Below are positions 22,627 through 31,593 of a DNA stretch of 64,000 nucleotides, one piece after another. The DNA comes from an uncultured Rhodospirillales bacterium. GTDB taxonomy: Bacteria; Pseudomonadota; Alphaproteobacteria; Acetobacterales; Acetobacteraceae. The notes beneath the pieces are model-generated. The model had not been told where the DNA came from and ran no database searches. It saw only the letters and a program-made list of their open reading frames with translations. How positions within the stretch are numbered: the first letter of the stretch is position 1; the number at the start of each line of letters is the position of its first letter. The stretch spans positions 186,001-250,000 of the forward strand of contig CAILMF010000055.1 of assembly GCA_903835235.1 (NCBI GenBank), read 5' to 3'. Made by a program: the position numbers and the translations under genes.

Positions 22627-24219
22627 TCAGCCCTCCACCCATGCTTTCGCCAGGCCGAAATACCAGCCGGTGCCGTGCTGCACGTAGTTCTTCAGCCGGG
22701 TGCGGTTGGCGGTCAGCTTGTCGGCCGAAAACAGCATGATGGTCGGCACCTCCTCCGCCAGCAGCTTCTGGAACTCGGCGTAGATCGCGCGGCGCTGGGC
22801 GGGGTCGGCGGTTTCCTGCCCGCGGTCCAGCAGCGCGTCGGCGCGGGCGTTGTTCCAGTTGCGGAAGTCGGCGCCGGCGGGCACCGAATGGAAGTGGCGG
22901 AAGAACAGCAGGCTGGGGTCCGGCACCGTTCCCCAGTCGTTGAAGGTGAAGCCCATGTCCCGCGCCCGCAGGTTGCGGACCCAGACGCCCAGGTCCAGCT
23001 TGCGGATGCTGACCCGCACGCCGATCCGCTTCAGCTGCTCGCTGATGGTCACCGCCGCGGCGTCCATCCAGTCGTAGCCGATGATGGTGGTCAGCTCGAT
23101 ATCCAGGCCATCCGGGTGGCCGGCGGCGCGCAGCAGGCCGCGGGCCTTCTCCAGGTCCGGGTGCTGGAAGGCCAGCTGGTCCAGCGGCACGCCCCAGGCG
23201 GATTCCATGCCCGCCACCATGGTGCCGATGACCTTGCCATAGCCGGCGATGGAGGCGTCCATCACCTGCTTCTTGTCGATCGCCAGCGCCAGCGCCTGGC
23301 GCACCCGCACATCCTTGATCGGCGCGTAGTTGCAGTCGAGGTCGAGCGACTTCTGGTCCAGCGAGGGCCAGCGATGCACTTCCACCCCCGGCGCATTCGC
23401 CAGCGCCTGGGTGTCCTGCGGGCGGGAGAAGACGCCGAGGTCGATGCGGCGCGATTGCAGCCCCACCACCATGGCCGCGCTGTTCGGCATGGCGGCGAAG
23501 GTGATCTCGTCCAGATAGGGCAGGCCCGGCTGCCAATAGTCGGCAAAGCGCTCCATGACGATGACGCTGTTGGGGCGGAACTGCTTCAGCTTGAACGGCC
23601 CGGTACCGACGGATATCTCGTTCATCCGCGGGCCGGAATTGGCGTCGTCCAAAAAGCCCTTGGGCACCACCGCGCCGTACTTGTTGGTCAGCGTCATCGG
23701 CAGCGCCGAGTTCGGCTTGGCCAGGTGGAACACCACCGTGTGGTCGTCCGGCGCCTCGATGCTCGCCACCGAGGACAGGTCGCCGGCGCCGGGCGAGCCA
23801 TTGGCCGGGTTGCGCATGAAGTCGTAGCTGTACTTCACATCGGCCGAAGTCATCGGCGCCCCGGTGTGGAACTTGACGCCGCGCCGCAGCCGGAAAGTCC
23901 AGCTCTTGCCATCGGCGGCCGGCGTGGCGCTCTCGGCCAGCAGCGGCCGGGCGATGCCGGCCTGATCCTCAAAGAACAGGCCCTGGTACATCAGCACGGA
24001 GACGCGCACCCGCGCATCCGCGGCCTGGCGGAACGGGTCCATCGCCGGCGGTTCCACCAGGTTGCCCACGGTGATCCTGCCGCCGCGCCTGGCGTTGGGG
24101 TCGGTCGGGCCATACAGCAGCGGGTCGATGCCCGCGGCCGGCTGCGCCGAAGCCGGCAACGCCATGCCGGCGAGCGCCAGCGAGAGCGCCGCGCGGCGCG
24201 AGATGTCGAACTCGGTCAT
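22627..24219 (-). CDS. ABC transporter substrate-binding protein, DppA/OppA family
   Basis: 530 residues from ATG 24219, with GGAGGG upstream. Twin-arginine-like signal FDISRRAALSLALAGM, cleaved near ASAQ. SBP_bac_5 features: NLVEPPAMDPFRQA, LLAESATPAADGKSWTFRLR, FHTGAPMTSADVKYSYDFM and VRQALALAIDKKQV. It delivers a peptide-like or sugar-acid-like ligand to the DppB/C channel. It precedes the permeases by only a few bases. Confidence 0.93.
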   Translation of the reverse strand: MTEFDISRRAALSLALAGMALPASAQPAAGIDPLLYGPTDPNARRGGRITVGNLVEPPAMDPFRQAADARVRVSVLMYQGLFFEDQAGIARPLLAESATPAADGKSWTFRLRRGVKFHTGAPMTSADVKYSYDFMRNPANGSPGAGDLSSVASIEAPDDHTVVFHLAKPNSALPMTLTNKYGAVVPKGFLDDANSGPRMNEISVGTGPFKLKQFRPNSVIVMERFADYWQPGLPYLDEITFAAMPNSAAMVVGLQSRRIDLGVFSRPQDTQALANAPGVEVHRWPSLDQKSLDLDCNYAPIKDVRVRQALALAIDKKQVMDASIAGYGKVIGTMVAGMESAWGVPLDQLAFQHPDLEKARGLLRAAGHPDGLDIELTTIIGYDWMDAAAVTISEQLKRIGVRVSIRKLDLGVWVRNLRARDMGFTFNDWGTVPDPSLLFFRHFHSVPAGADFRNWNNARADALLDRGQETADPAQRRAIYAEFQKLLAEEVPTIMLFSADKLTANRTRLKNYVQHGTGWYFGLAKAWVEG

Positions 24220-24232
24220 CCCAGTCCCTCCT

Positions 24233-24694
24233 TCAGCCGCGGATGGCGGCAACGAATTCCACTTCCACCGGCACGTCGCGCGGCAGCGCGGCCACGCCGA
24301 CGGCCGAGCGCGCATGGCGCCCGGCTTCCCCGAACAATTCGGTCAGCAAATGCGAGGCGCCGTCCACCACCGCCGGCTGGTCGTAGAAGCCTGGCGCCGA
24401 GCTGACGAAGCCGACAACCTTGACGATCCGCTGCACCCGGTCCAGCGAGCCCAGCGCTTCCTGCAGCACGGCCAGGCCATTCAGCAGGCAGCAGCGGGCC
24501 ACGGCGCGGCCGGTCGCCACATCCACCTCGGCGCCCAGGCGCCCCTTGGCCAGCAGCGCGTCGCCGGCCCAGGGCAGTTGCCCGGAAACCCAGGCCAGCC
24601 CGCCCTCCACCGCCACCGGCACATAACCGAAGACCGGCGCGCGCGGCGGCGGCAGGGTGATGCCGAGGTCGGCCAGGCGTTGCTGGATGCTCAT
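24233..24694 (-). CDS. RidA family (YjgF/YER057c/UK114) protein
   Basis: 153 residues from ATG 24694, with GGAGG 7 bases upstream (a TTG at 24700 would add two residues). Seen: GGLAWVSGQLPW, GAEVDVATGRAVARCCLLNG and the C-terminal LPRDVPVEVEFVAAIRG of the family. RidA proteins hydrolyse reactive enamines/imines, and relatives deaminate 2-aminomuconate. Its presence within a catabolic operon suggests an enamine intermediate. Confidence 0.9.
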   Translation of the reverse strand: MSIQQRLADLGITLPPPRAPVFGYVPVAVEGGLAWVSGQLPWAGDALLAKGRLGAEVDVATGRAVARCCLLNGLAVLQEALGSLDRVQRIVKVVGFVSSAPGFYDQPAVVDGASHLLTELFGEAGRHARSAVGVAALPRDVPVEVEFVAAIRG

Positions 24695-25569
24695 GCGCAA
24701 TCCTCCCTGAGGGCGCGCAGCGTGGCGCCGAGGTCGTGGGTGCAGGCAAAGCCGGTATCCTGTTCCAGCCGCGCCTGGCTGACGAGGGGCCAGGCGATGC
24801 CCGCCGGCGCCGGCTGCAATTCGGCGCCGCAGCGCGCGGCAATCTCGCGCCAGGTCGTCGTATAGCCGGCCAGGTGATACAGCGCCGCCAGCCCCGGCCG
24901 CGCCACCAGCAGGGCGAAAAGCCGCGCCACGTCGCGCACATCCGCGGCGTCGAACGGCAGGTCCGGCGCGCCGACCGCCGCCGGTTGCCCCGTCGCCAGC
25001 CGCTTCACCGCCGCCGCCGCGCCATCATACCAAAGCCCGGGGCCGAAGATCAGCGGCAGGCGGATGCCGGTGATATCCATGCCGTGCACCCGGCGGAAGA
25101 AACCCGCCACCTGCTCCGCCAGCAGTTTGGACAGTCCGTAGCTGGTCACGGGGGCGCAGGGCACGTCCTCGTCCTCCCGCGCATCCCGCGTCGCCGGGCC
25201 TATCGCCACCGTGGAGGAGGACCACAGCACGCGCCTGACGCCCGCCGCCTGCGCCGCCCGCAGCAGCGCGTGGAAGCCCAGCGCATTCACCTCCAGCGCG
25301 CGCTCGGGCGCCGCCTCGCCGGAACGCGCCAGACCGACCGGGCCGGCGGAGAACGCCGCAAAGTTCAGCACGCAATCCGGCCGCGCTGCCGCCAGCGCCT
25401 CCGCCGTATCGGCCAACCCGCCCGGCAGCAGCGTCGCGCCTTCCGGCACGGGGCGCGCCGGCTCCAGCGCGAAGACCTGGTGCCCCGCGGCCAGCAGGGC
25501 ACGCGTGCAGGCGGCGCCGACAAAGCCGCCGGCGCCGACGACGAGCAACCTAGAGCGCGAGGTCGTCAC
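24691..25569 (-). CDS. NAD-dependent epimerase/dehydratase (extended SDR)
   Basis: 292 residues. Nucleotide-binding motif VVGAGGFVGAACTRALL, acidic VLNFAAFSAG region, WSSSTVAIGP, and the catalytic YGLSK pair. Starts at GTG 25569, overlapping the preceding ATPase gene by 20 bp; its stop overlaps RidA. Probably oxidises or epimerises a sugar or sugar acid; the exact substrate cannot be assigned. Confidence 0.88.
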   Translation of the reverse strand: MTTSRSRLLVVGAGGFVGAACTRALLAAGHQVFALEPARPVPEGATLLPGGLADTAEALAAARPDCVLNFAAFSAGPVGLARSGEAAPERALEVNALGFHALLRAAQAAGVRRVLWSSSTVAIGPATRDAREDEDVPCAPVTSYGLSKLLAEQVAGFFRRVHGMDITGIRLPLIFGPGLWYDGAAAAVKRLATGQPAAVGAPDLPFDAADVRDVARLFALLVARPGLAALYHLAGYTTTWREIAARCGAELQPAPAGIAWPLVSQARLEQDTGFACTHDLGATLRALREDCA

Positions 25570-26500
25570 GGATGCAGGCTTTCTCGTGCTGCGGCGCCAC
25601 GGCGCGCGGCAGCGGCACGGCGGCGGCGCAGTCGGGCAGGGCGAAGGGGCAGCGGGTGCGGAAGACGCAGCCGCTCGGCGGGTCGGCGGGGCTGGGGATT
25701 TCGCCGCCCAGCGTCATCGCTGGCCGGCGGCTGCCGGGCGCGGCGGCCAGCAGGGCGGCGGTATAGGGGTGGCGCGGTTGCGCAAAGACCTGGCGCGCCG
25801 GCCCGCTTTCCATCACCCGGCCAAGGTAGAGCACCACGATCCGGTCGGCCATCGCCTCCACCACGCCCAGATCGTGCGAGATGAACAGCATGGCCAGGCC
25901 CAACTCGGCCCGCAGCCCCTGCAACAGCGCCAGGATGCCCGCCTGCACCGAGACATCCAGCGCACTCACCGGCTCATCCGCCACCAGCAGCCGCGGCTGC
26001 GTCGCCAGGGCGCGGGCAATGGCGATGCGCTGGCGCTGGCCGCCGCTGAACTGGCGCGGCCGGCGCGCGGCATCGCTGCCTTCCAGCCCGACGCGGCGCA
26101 GCGCCGCCGTCACCTCCGCCGTGCCATGCGGCAGCTTGTGCAGCGCCAGCACCTCGGCAATGGCACCGCCCACGCTGCGGCGCGGGTTCAGCGAGGCGAA
26201 GGGGTCCTGGAACACCATCTGCATCGCCCGCCGCCGGGCCCGCAGCGCGGCGCCGGGCAGGGCGCCGAGATCATCGCCCTCGAACAGCACCGTACCCTCG
26301 CTGGGCGCCAGCAGGCGCAGCGCCAGCCGCCCCAGCGTGGACTTGCCGGAGCCGCTTTCCCCGACCAGCCCCACGACTTCGCCGGGCTGCACCAGCAGCG
26401 AGACCTGCTGCACCGCGCGCAGCATCGGCGCCGGGGCAAAACCACGGCGCGGCTGCGCGAAGTGGCGGGAAACCCCGCGCAGTTCCAGCAGCGCGCTCAT
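25550..26500 (-). CDS. Oligopeptide/dipeptide ABC transporter ATP-binding protein (DppF type)
   Basis: 316 residues. Walker [11 protein letters not shown]-loop VFQDPFASLNPR, signature FSGGQRQRIAIARAL, Walker B LLVADEPVSALDVS, switch His FISHDLGVV, and the oligopeptide-type C-terminal extension HPYTAALLAA with FRTRCPFALPDCAAA, whose cysteines match the Fe-S-binding tail of this subfamily. Overlaps both neighbours. Confidence 0.95.
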   Translation of the reverse strand: MSALLELRGVSRHFAQPRRGFAPAPMLRAVQQVSLLVQPGEVVGLVGESGSGKSTLGRLALRLLAPSEGTVLFEGDDLGALPGAALRARRRAMQMVFQDPFASLNPRRSVGGAIAEVLALHKLPHGTAEVTAALRRVGLEGSDAARRPRQFSGGQRQRIAIARALATQPRLLVADEPVSALDVSVQAGILALLQGLRAELGLAMLFISHDLGVVEAMADRIVVLYLGRVMESGPARQVFAQPRHPYTAALLAAAPGSRRPAMTLGGEIPSPADPPSGCVFRTRCPFALPDCAAAVPLPRAVAPQHEKACIRDDLAL

Positions 26501-27465
26501 GCCAGCGCCTGCCAGCGGTGGCAGCGCGTGCCGCGCCCGGGCGCGGCTTCCAGCAGCGGCTGCGGCTGGTCGCAGCCCGCGGCGCGCAGGGCGCAGCGCG
26601 GCGCGAAGCGGCAACCGGCGGGGAAGCTGCCGCGCGGTGGCGTGCCGGGGATGGCGGCGAAATGCACCTGGCCATCGGTGCCGCGATGCGGCCGGCAGGC
26701 CAGCAGCGCGCGGGTATAGGGGTGGCGCGGATTGGCCAGCACCGCGGCGGCCGGCCCGCTTTCCACCACCTGGCCGGCATACATCACGGCGATCCGGTCG
26801 GCGATGTCGGCCACCAGCTCCAGGTCGTGGGTGATGAACAGCAGCGCCATGCCGTGCGCCGCCTGCAACGCCTTCAGCAGCCGCAGGATCTGCGCCTGGA
26901 TCGTCACGTCCAGCGCGGTGGTCGGCTCATCCGCAATCAGCAGCTGCGGCGCGCAGGCCAGCGCAATGGCGATCATCACCCGCTGCCGCATCCCGCCCGA
27001 GAGCTGGTGCGGGTAGCTGCGCAGCCGGGCCTCGGGGTCGCTGATGCCGACCTCGCGCAGCAGGCGCAGCGCCTCCGCCGCGGCTTCGGTGCGCCCCAGG
27101 CGCCGGTGGCGGCGCAGCACCTCGGTGATCTGGCGGCCGATCGAGAAGACCGGGTTCAGGCTGGCGCCGGGGTCCTGGAAGATGATGCCGATGTTCCGCC
27201 CGCGGCGTTCGCGCATCGCCGCTTCCGGCAGCGCCAGCAAATCCTCGCCCTGGAACAGGATGCGGCCGGCGGTGCGGACGTCGTCGTCGCGGGCGAACAG
27301 CCGCAGCGTCGCCAGCGCGGTCACGCTCTTGCCGCTGCCGCTCTCGCCCACAACCGCCAGCGTCTCCCCGGCGGCCAGCGCCAGGTCCACGCCATCCACC
27401 GCCTGGATGGCGCCGCCGCGGAAGGCGACCGAAAGCGCCTCCACCTGCAGCAGCGCTGCGCTCAT
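26497..27465 (-). CDS. Oligopeptide/dipeptide ABC transporter ATP-binding protein (DppD type)
   Basis: 322 residues. Walker [30 protein letters not shown], signature [15 protein letters not shown], Walker [24 protein letters not shown], and tail [15 protein letters not shown] plus [14 protein letters not shown]. Pairs with the DppF-type subunit encoded directly downstream to energise the importer. Confidence 0.95.
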   Translation of the reverse strand: MSAALLQVEALSVAFRGGAIQAVDGVDLALAAGETLAVVGESGSGKSVTALATLRLFARDDDVRTAGRILFQGEDLLALPEAAMRERRGRNIGIIFQDPGASLNPVFSIGRQITEVLRRHRRLGRTEAAAEALRLLREVGISDPEARLRSYPHQLSGGMRQRVMIAIALACAPQLLIADEPTTALDVTIQAQILRLLKALQAAHGMALLFITHDLELVADIADRIAVMYAGQVVESGPAAAVLANPRHPYTRALLACRPHRGTDGQVHFAAIPGTPPRGSFPAGCRFAPRCALRAAGCDQPQPLLEAAPGRGTRCHRWQALA

Positions 27466-28598
27466 GCCGGGGCAAAGCGGCGCAGCGCGGCCTCGTCCAG
27501 CGTAATCCCAAGTCCCGGGCCGCGCGGCACCGCCAGCATGCCCGCGGCGTAGCGCAGCGGTTCCGCCAGCACGCCGTCGCGCAGGGCATTGTCGCCCTGG
27601 TCGTATTCCAGCAGCGCCGGCAGCGGCACATGGTCGCCGGCGGGGTAGGCGGGCTGCGCCGCCATCAGCTGCAACGCCGCGGCCAGGCCCACGCCGCTGC
27701 CCCAGCAATGCGGCGAAAGCCGCAGGTGTTCGGCGTTCACCAGCGCGCCGATCACCTGCGCCACCGCGAAGCCGCCGCACAGCGTCAGGTCCGGTTGCAG
27801 CACGGCGGCCAGCCGGCCGTCGATCAGCCGGCGATGCTCGAACAGCGCGTAATGCGCCTCCCCGGCCGCCACCGGAATGGGCGCGCGGTCGCGCAGCTGG
27901 GCGTAGCCGGCCCAGTCCTGCGGCGCCACGGGTTCCTCGTACCAATGGATGTCGCTGTCGGCGATGGCCCGCATGCTGGCCAGCGCGCCCTCGGCGGTCA
28001 TGTTGCCGTTGCCGTCCACGGTCAGCAGCGCGTCCGGCCCGATGATGCGCCGCGCCAGCGCACAGCGCGCCGCATCCTGCCGGGTGTTGCGGCCGATCTT
28101 GATCTTGTGCGCAGTGTGGCCCTGTGCGGCGGCCCGCTCCACCTGGCGCGCCAGCGCGGCATCCTGGTCATCTTCCGCGGTGAAGTAGCCGCCGCTGGCA
28201 TAGACCGGTATCTGCTCGCGCAGCCGGCCGCCGATGAGCTCCGCCACGCTGACGCCGTAGCGCTTGCCCAGCGCGTCATGGGCTGCGATGTCGATGCCGC
28301 CCAGCAGCGCAATCAGGCCGTTCGCCGTGCCGAAATGGTAGTGGCTGGCCAGCACCTGCTGCGCCACGCCGCGATGCGCCGACAATTCCGCGCCGAGGAA
28401 GCGCGCCTTCACCGTCTCCAGATAGGCGGCGGTAACGGCGGGCGGCCCCCAGGCCTCGCCGATGCCCTCGATGCCATCCTCCGTCCGCAGCCGGATGATG
28501 CCGGCCTGGCGCTTCGGCACCAGCCCGCGCGAGGAGCCATAGGGCACCGCGACCGGCGCCTCGACCGCCACCACCTCAATGCTGCGAATGCGCGTCAT
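27462..28598 (-). CDS. Mandelate racemase / sugar-acid dehydratase family enzyme (enolase superfamily)
   Basis: 378 residues with GGAGG just upstream of ATG 28598. Catalytic landmarks fall at almost the mandelate-racemase positions: Lys165/Lys167 in HKIKIGRN, metal ligands Asp195 (LTVDGNGN), Glu221 (WYEEPVAP), Glu247 (AAGEAHY), and the His297-Asp270 dyad (SPHCWGSG; LQPDLTLCGG). This places it in the MR subgroup, which abstracts the proton alpha to a carboxylate to racemise or dehydrate hydroxy- or sugar-acids. First gene of the ten-gene operon, so the imported compound or its product is probably a 2-hydroxyacid or aldonate. Confidence 0.9.
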   Translation of the reverse strand: MTRIRSIEVVAVEAPVAVPYGSSRGLVPKRQAGIIRLRTEDGIEGIGEAWGPPAVTAAYLETVKARFLGAELSAHRGVAQQVLASHYHFGTANGLIALLGGIDIAAHDALGKRYGVSVAELIGGRLREQIPVYASGGYFTAEDDQDAALARQVERAAAQGHTAHKIKIGRNTRQDAARCALARRIIGPDALLTVDGNGNMTAEGALASMRAIADSDIHWYEEPVAPQDWAGYAQLRDRAPIPVAAGEAHYALFEHRRLIDGRLAAVLQPDLTLCGGFAVAQVIGALVNAEHLRLSPHCWGSGVGLAAALQLMAAQPAYPAGDHVPLPALLEYDQGDNALRDGVLAEPLRYAAGMLAVPRGPGLGITLDEAALRRFAPA

Positions 28599-28784
28599 CG
28601 GCTGCCTCCTCGGTGGCGGCAAGCTTAGGCAGCCCGGGCGGCCAGGGACAAGCCGGCGCTGGTCCCCAGGCCGCTCCCATCGCCGGCCCGGCCTCAATTT
28701 CGCGGCGCCGTGGCGCTCAACCAGGCAAGGGGCAGCTTGCCGCCCTGCCGGCCGAGGCGGTGCCGGCGCCATCGTCGCGGTGCT

Positions 28785-28876
28785 AGAGCCTGATCCGCGA
28801 AGGCGGAATCGCCGGAGCGGTGAATCAGCCTCTCAAACAAAGCCTGCAGCGTGATCAACCAAAGTGGATCACGCTG
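28785..28876. repeat. Paired palindromic repeat (copy R3)
   Basis: First element 28785-28833, agagcctgatccgc...gcggtgaatcagcctct, with an inner ggcggaatcgcc palindrome. After 13 bases comes the second, 28847-28876, with exact 10-bp arms cagcgtgatc/gatcacgctg. It lies in the 385-bp gap between the divergent racemase-family operon and the LigJ-type gene; the rest of that gap shows no gene. Confidence 0.8.
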
Positions 28877-28983
28877 TAGGCGGCGGCGCGCGTGCGGGAG
28901 ATTGACGGCGCCGCGGCAACCGAGAAGGCTCTGGCCAGGCGCCCGCACACCAAGCGCCGCTGCTGCTGAAGGGCGCCCCCGCG

Positions 28984-30006
28984 ATGATCATCGACTGCCA
29001 CGGCCACTACACCACCTCGCCGAAATCCCACGAGGCCTGGCGCCAGTCCCAGTTGCAGGCGCTGCTGGATGGCGCGCCGATGCCGGCCCGCCCGGTGATC
29101 AGCGACGACGAGATCCGCGACAGCATCACCAATGGCCAGCTGCGCATGCAGCGGGAACGCGGTACCGACCTGACCATCTTCTCCCCGCGCGCCGCCGGCA
29201 TGGGCCACCACGCCGGGGACGCCCGCGCCAACCAGGCCTGGGCCAGGGCCTGCAACGAGCTGATCCACCGCGTCTGCGCCCTGTTCCCGCGCAACTTCGT
29301 CGGCGTCTGCATGCTGCCCCAGGCCACCGGCGCCGGCGTGCAGCATTGCGTGGAGGAGCTGGAGCGCTGCGTCACGCAGGAAGGCTTCGTCGGCTGCAAC
29401 CTGAACCCGGACCCGTCCGGCGGCTTCTGGAACGGCCCGCCGCTGACCGACCGCGCCTGGTATCCGCTGTACGAGAAGCTGGTGGAGCTGGACGTGCCGG
29501 CGATGGTGCACGTCTCCTTCGCCTGCAACAGCTGCTTCCACACCACCGGCGCGCACTACATCAACGGCGATACCACCGCCTTCATGCAGCTGATCCAGGG
29601 CGACCTGTTCCGCGACTTCCCGACGCTGAAGCTGATCATCCCGCATGGCGGCGGCGCGGTGCCCTACCACTGGGGCCGCTACCGCGGGCTGGCGCAGGTG
29701 CTGAAGAAGCCGGAGCTGACCGAACACCTGATGCGCAACGTGTTCTTCGACACCTGCGTCTACCACCTGCCGGGGATCGAGCTGCTGGCCAAGGTGATCC
29801 CGAAGCAGAACATCCTGTTCGCGTCGGAGATGATCGGCGCGGTGCCGGGCATCGACCCCGACACCGGCCACAACTTCGACGACACCAAGCGCTATGTCGA
29901 CGCGCTGCCGCTGACCGAGGCCGAACGCGCGCTGATCTTCGAAGGCAATGCCCGGCGGGTCTATGCCCGGCTCTCGGCGCAGATCGAGCGGCAATTCGCC
30001 GCCTGA
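28984..30006 (+). CDS. ligJ: 4-oxalomesaconate hydratase, LigJ-type amidohydrolase-fold enzyme
   Basis: 340 residues. The start MIIDCHGHYTT has the HxH metal site (His6, His8). The whole length follows LigJ of the protocatechuate 4,5-cleavage pathway: ERGTDLTIFSPRAAGMGHH, FVGCNLNPDPSGGFW, DVPAMVHVSFACN, IIPHGGGAVPYHWGRY, VFFDTCVYHLPGIELL and SEMIGAVPGIDPDTGHNFDD. LigJ hydrates 4-oxalomesaconate to 4-carboxy-4-hydroxy-2-oxoadipate. No other lig genes are nearby, so it may serve gallate or another pathway, or be a paralogue. Isolated between repeat doublets. Confidence 0.82.
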   Translation: MIIDCHGHYTTSPKSHEAWRQSQLQALLDGAPMPARPVISDDEIRDSITNGQLRMQRERGTDLTIFSPRAAGMGHHAGDARANQAWARACNELIHRVCALFPRNFVGVCMLPQATGAGVQHCVEELERCVTQEGFVGCNLNPDPSGGFWNGPPLTDRAWYPLYEKLVELDVPAMVHVSFACNSCFHTTGAHYINGDTTAFMQLIQGDLFRDFPTLKLIIPHGGGAVPYHWGRYRGLAQVLKKPELTEHLMRNVFFDTCVYHLPGIELLAKVIPKQNILFASEMIGAVPGIDPDTGHNFDDTKRYVDALPLTEAERALIFEGNARRVYARLSAQIERQFAA

Positions 30007-30016
30007 GGCCGGGCGT

Positions 30017-30121
30017 CAGAAGTCCTGACTTCTGTCGAGCGGTATCAGGCGCGCAGGGTTGGTGTGGCGGCTGCGCGCGAAAGAAGACTCATACGGGTCA
30101 TCATTTTTGCTGGCCCGTATG
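30017..30121. repeat. Pair of hairpin-forming palindromes (copy R4)
   Basis: 30017-30034: cagaagtc/gacttctg, 8-bp arms with a 2-base loop, directly after the ligJ stop. 30090-30121: catacggg/cccgtatg, 8-bp arms with a 16-base loop containing ttttt. Both lie between convergent genes, so they may act as terminators or belong to the palindrome-doublet family; the sequence match to the other doublets is weak. Confidence 0.45.
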
Positions 30122-30152
30122 CGGCGCCGCTCCGCGCCCGGCTCTGCCTCCG

Positions 30153-30734
30153 CTACGCTTCGGGCGCCAGCTCGGCCGGCGTCACCACCCACACCGCGCT
30201 GCCATCGCTGGGCGGTTCGCAGCGGATCGGCAGCGCATTCGGCGTGCGCACATTCGGCTTGTGGCCGAAGGCCAGGCGCAGCGCGCGGAACAGCGCGCCA
30301 TGCGCCACAATCAGCACCGGGCCGGGCAGGGCGGTCGCCCGGTTCACCGCGGCCACCGCGCGCTCATACAACTGCGCAAAACTCTCGGCGCCCTTCGGCG
30401 TGTAGCTGCCCTCGATCCAGCTGTCGTACCAGTCGCCCATCGGCAGGCCTTCCTGCTCGCCGAACTCCACCTCGCGCAGGCCGGCGTCGATGCTGAACGG
30501 CAGCTTCAGCGCGGTCGCCGTCGCTTCCGCCGTCACCCGCGCCCGCACCAGCGGGGAGGCGACGATGGTGGTGACCTCGATGCCCGCGGCGAAGGTCATA
30601 GCCGCCCGTCGCGCCTGTTCCACCCCCACCTTGTTCAGCGGAATATCCGTGGTGCCTTGGGACAGCCCCTGGGCATTCCAGTCGGTCTCGCCATGGCGGA
30701 GGAACCAGAAGGGCACGGCGTTCAGCGGGGTCAT
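30153..30734 (-). CDS. Histidine phosphatase family protein
   Basis: 193 residues. The phosphohistidine motif is FLRHGETDWNAQG at the N-terminus (RHG), with the second conserved Arg in VASPLVRARVTAEAT, a Glu in REVEFGEQEGL, and the second His in LIVAHGALFRALR. Cofactor-independent phosphoglycerate-mutase-like fold; the substrate could be a small phosphoester. Stands alone, convergent with ligJ. Confidence 0.9.
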   Translation of the reverse strand: MTPLNAVPFWFLRHGETDWNAQGLSQGTTDIPLNKVGVEQARRAAMTFAAGIEVTTIVASPLVRARVTAEATATALKLPFSIDAGLREVEFGEQEGLPMGDWYDSWIEGSYTPKGAESFAQLYERAVAAVNRATALPGPVLIVAHGALFRALRLAFGHKPNVRTPNALPIRCEPPSDGSAVWVVTPAELAPEA

Positions 30735-30919
30735 GGCGGAATCCTCAGCGGGGGTTCCCGCCCATGGCCCAAGGGGGCCGGCCGGGTCAAGGCCCCACGG
30801 TGGTCTCGCAGCCGCGCAGCCCCGCTTCGCCCTAGGGGCTGGCGGCCTCCGCCCGCGGCGCCACCAGCGCCCCGGGCAGCCCCGCCAGCAAGAACCAACC
30901 CCGCACCGCCAGGTGGCGA

Positions 30920-31537
30920 CTACGCCAGCCCTTCCGCCTTCATCGTCCGCTGCACCGCCGGCCGCGCATTCATCCGCGCGTAATGCGCCGCCACATTGGC
31001 CGGCAGCGGCTTGTTCAGCCGCGCCGCCCACCAGAAGCACACGTAGAACACCGCGGTATCGGCAAAGCTGAACGCGCCGGTCACGTAGTCCTTGCCCGCC
31101 AGTTGCTTGTCCAGCCAGGCCAGGCCCTTCTCGAAGATCTCAACGCCGCGCGCCTTCACTGCCTCGGCATCCGCCTCGCTCGGGGCAAAGCCGCTGGGCC
31201 GGAAGATGCGGCCGAAGCCCTGCATGTGCATGGTGGCCACGCAGTAGTCGGTCACCTCCAGCGCCTTCGCCAGCGCATCGGCGCCCGCCGGCATCACCTT
31301 GGCATCCGGGTTGGTCGCGGCCAGCCACACCGCAATGGCCGGGTACTCGGTCAGCACCCCGCCATCATCCTTCTGCAGCGTCGGCACCTTGGACTTGGCG
31401 TTCACCGCGGTGAACTCGGGCTTGAACTGCGCGCCCTCCCGCAGGTTCACCAGCTCGGCCTCGTACGGCTTGCCGATCTCCTCCAGCAGCACATGGATGC
31501 CGATGGAACAGGCGCCGGGGGCATAGAACAGCTTCAT
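30920..31537 (-). CDS. Glutathione S-transferase family protein
   Basis: 205 residues. Thioredoxin-like N-terminal domain MKLFYAPGACSIGIHVLLEE carries the Cys/Ser pair of beta-class bacterial GSTs; SKVPTLQKDDGGVLTEYPAI is the cis-Pro and Glu/Ser gamma-glutamyl-binding region. An all-helical C-terminal domain follows, with GAFSFADTAVFYV (N-capping Asp). A cytoplasmic glutathione-dependent detoxification or reduction role is inferred from the family. Located 56 bp upstream of nothing regulatory that I can see; prs lies behind it in the same orientation. Confidence 0.9.
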   Translation of the reverse strand: MKLFYAPGACSIGIHVLLEEIGKPYEAELVNLREGAQFKPEFTAVNAKSKVPTLQKDDGGVLTEYPAIAVWLAATNPDAKVMPAGADALAKALEVTDYCVATMHMQGFGRIFRPSGFAPSEADAEAVKARGVEIFEKGLAWLDKQLAGKDYVTGAFSFADTAVFYVCFWWAARLNKPLPANVAAHYARMNARPAVQRTMKAEGLA

Positions 31538-31593
31538 GGCCACATCTCTCCCGTTGCGGCCCGCCAGCGGGGCCGGGGGCGGCGAGCCTAGCC

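Noticed and set aside
22405-24405. Plus-strand frame of over 600 codons opposite the DppA-type gene
   Set aside because: Antisense shadow of a clear transporter receptor.
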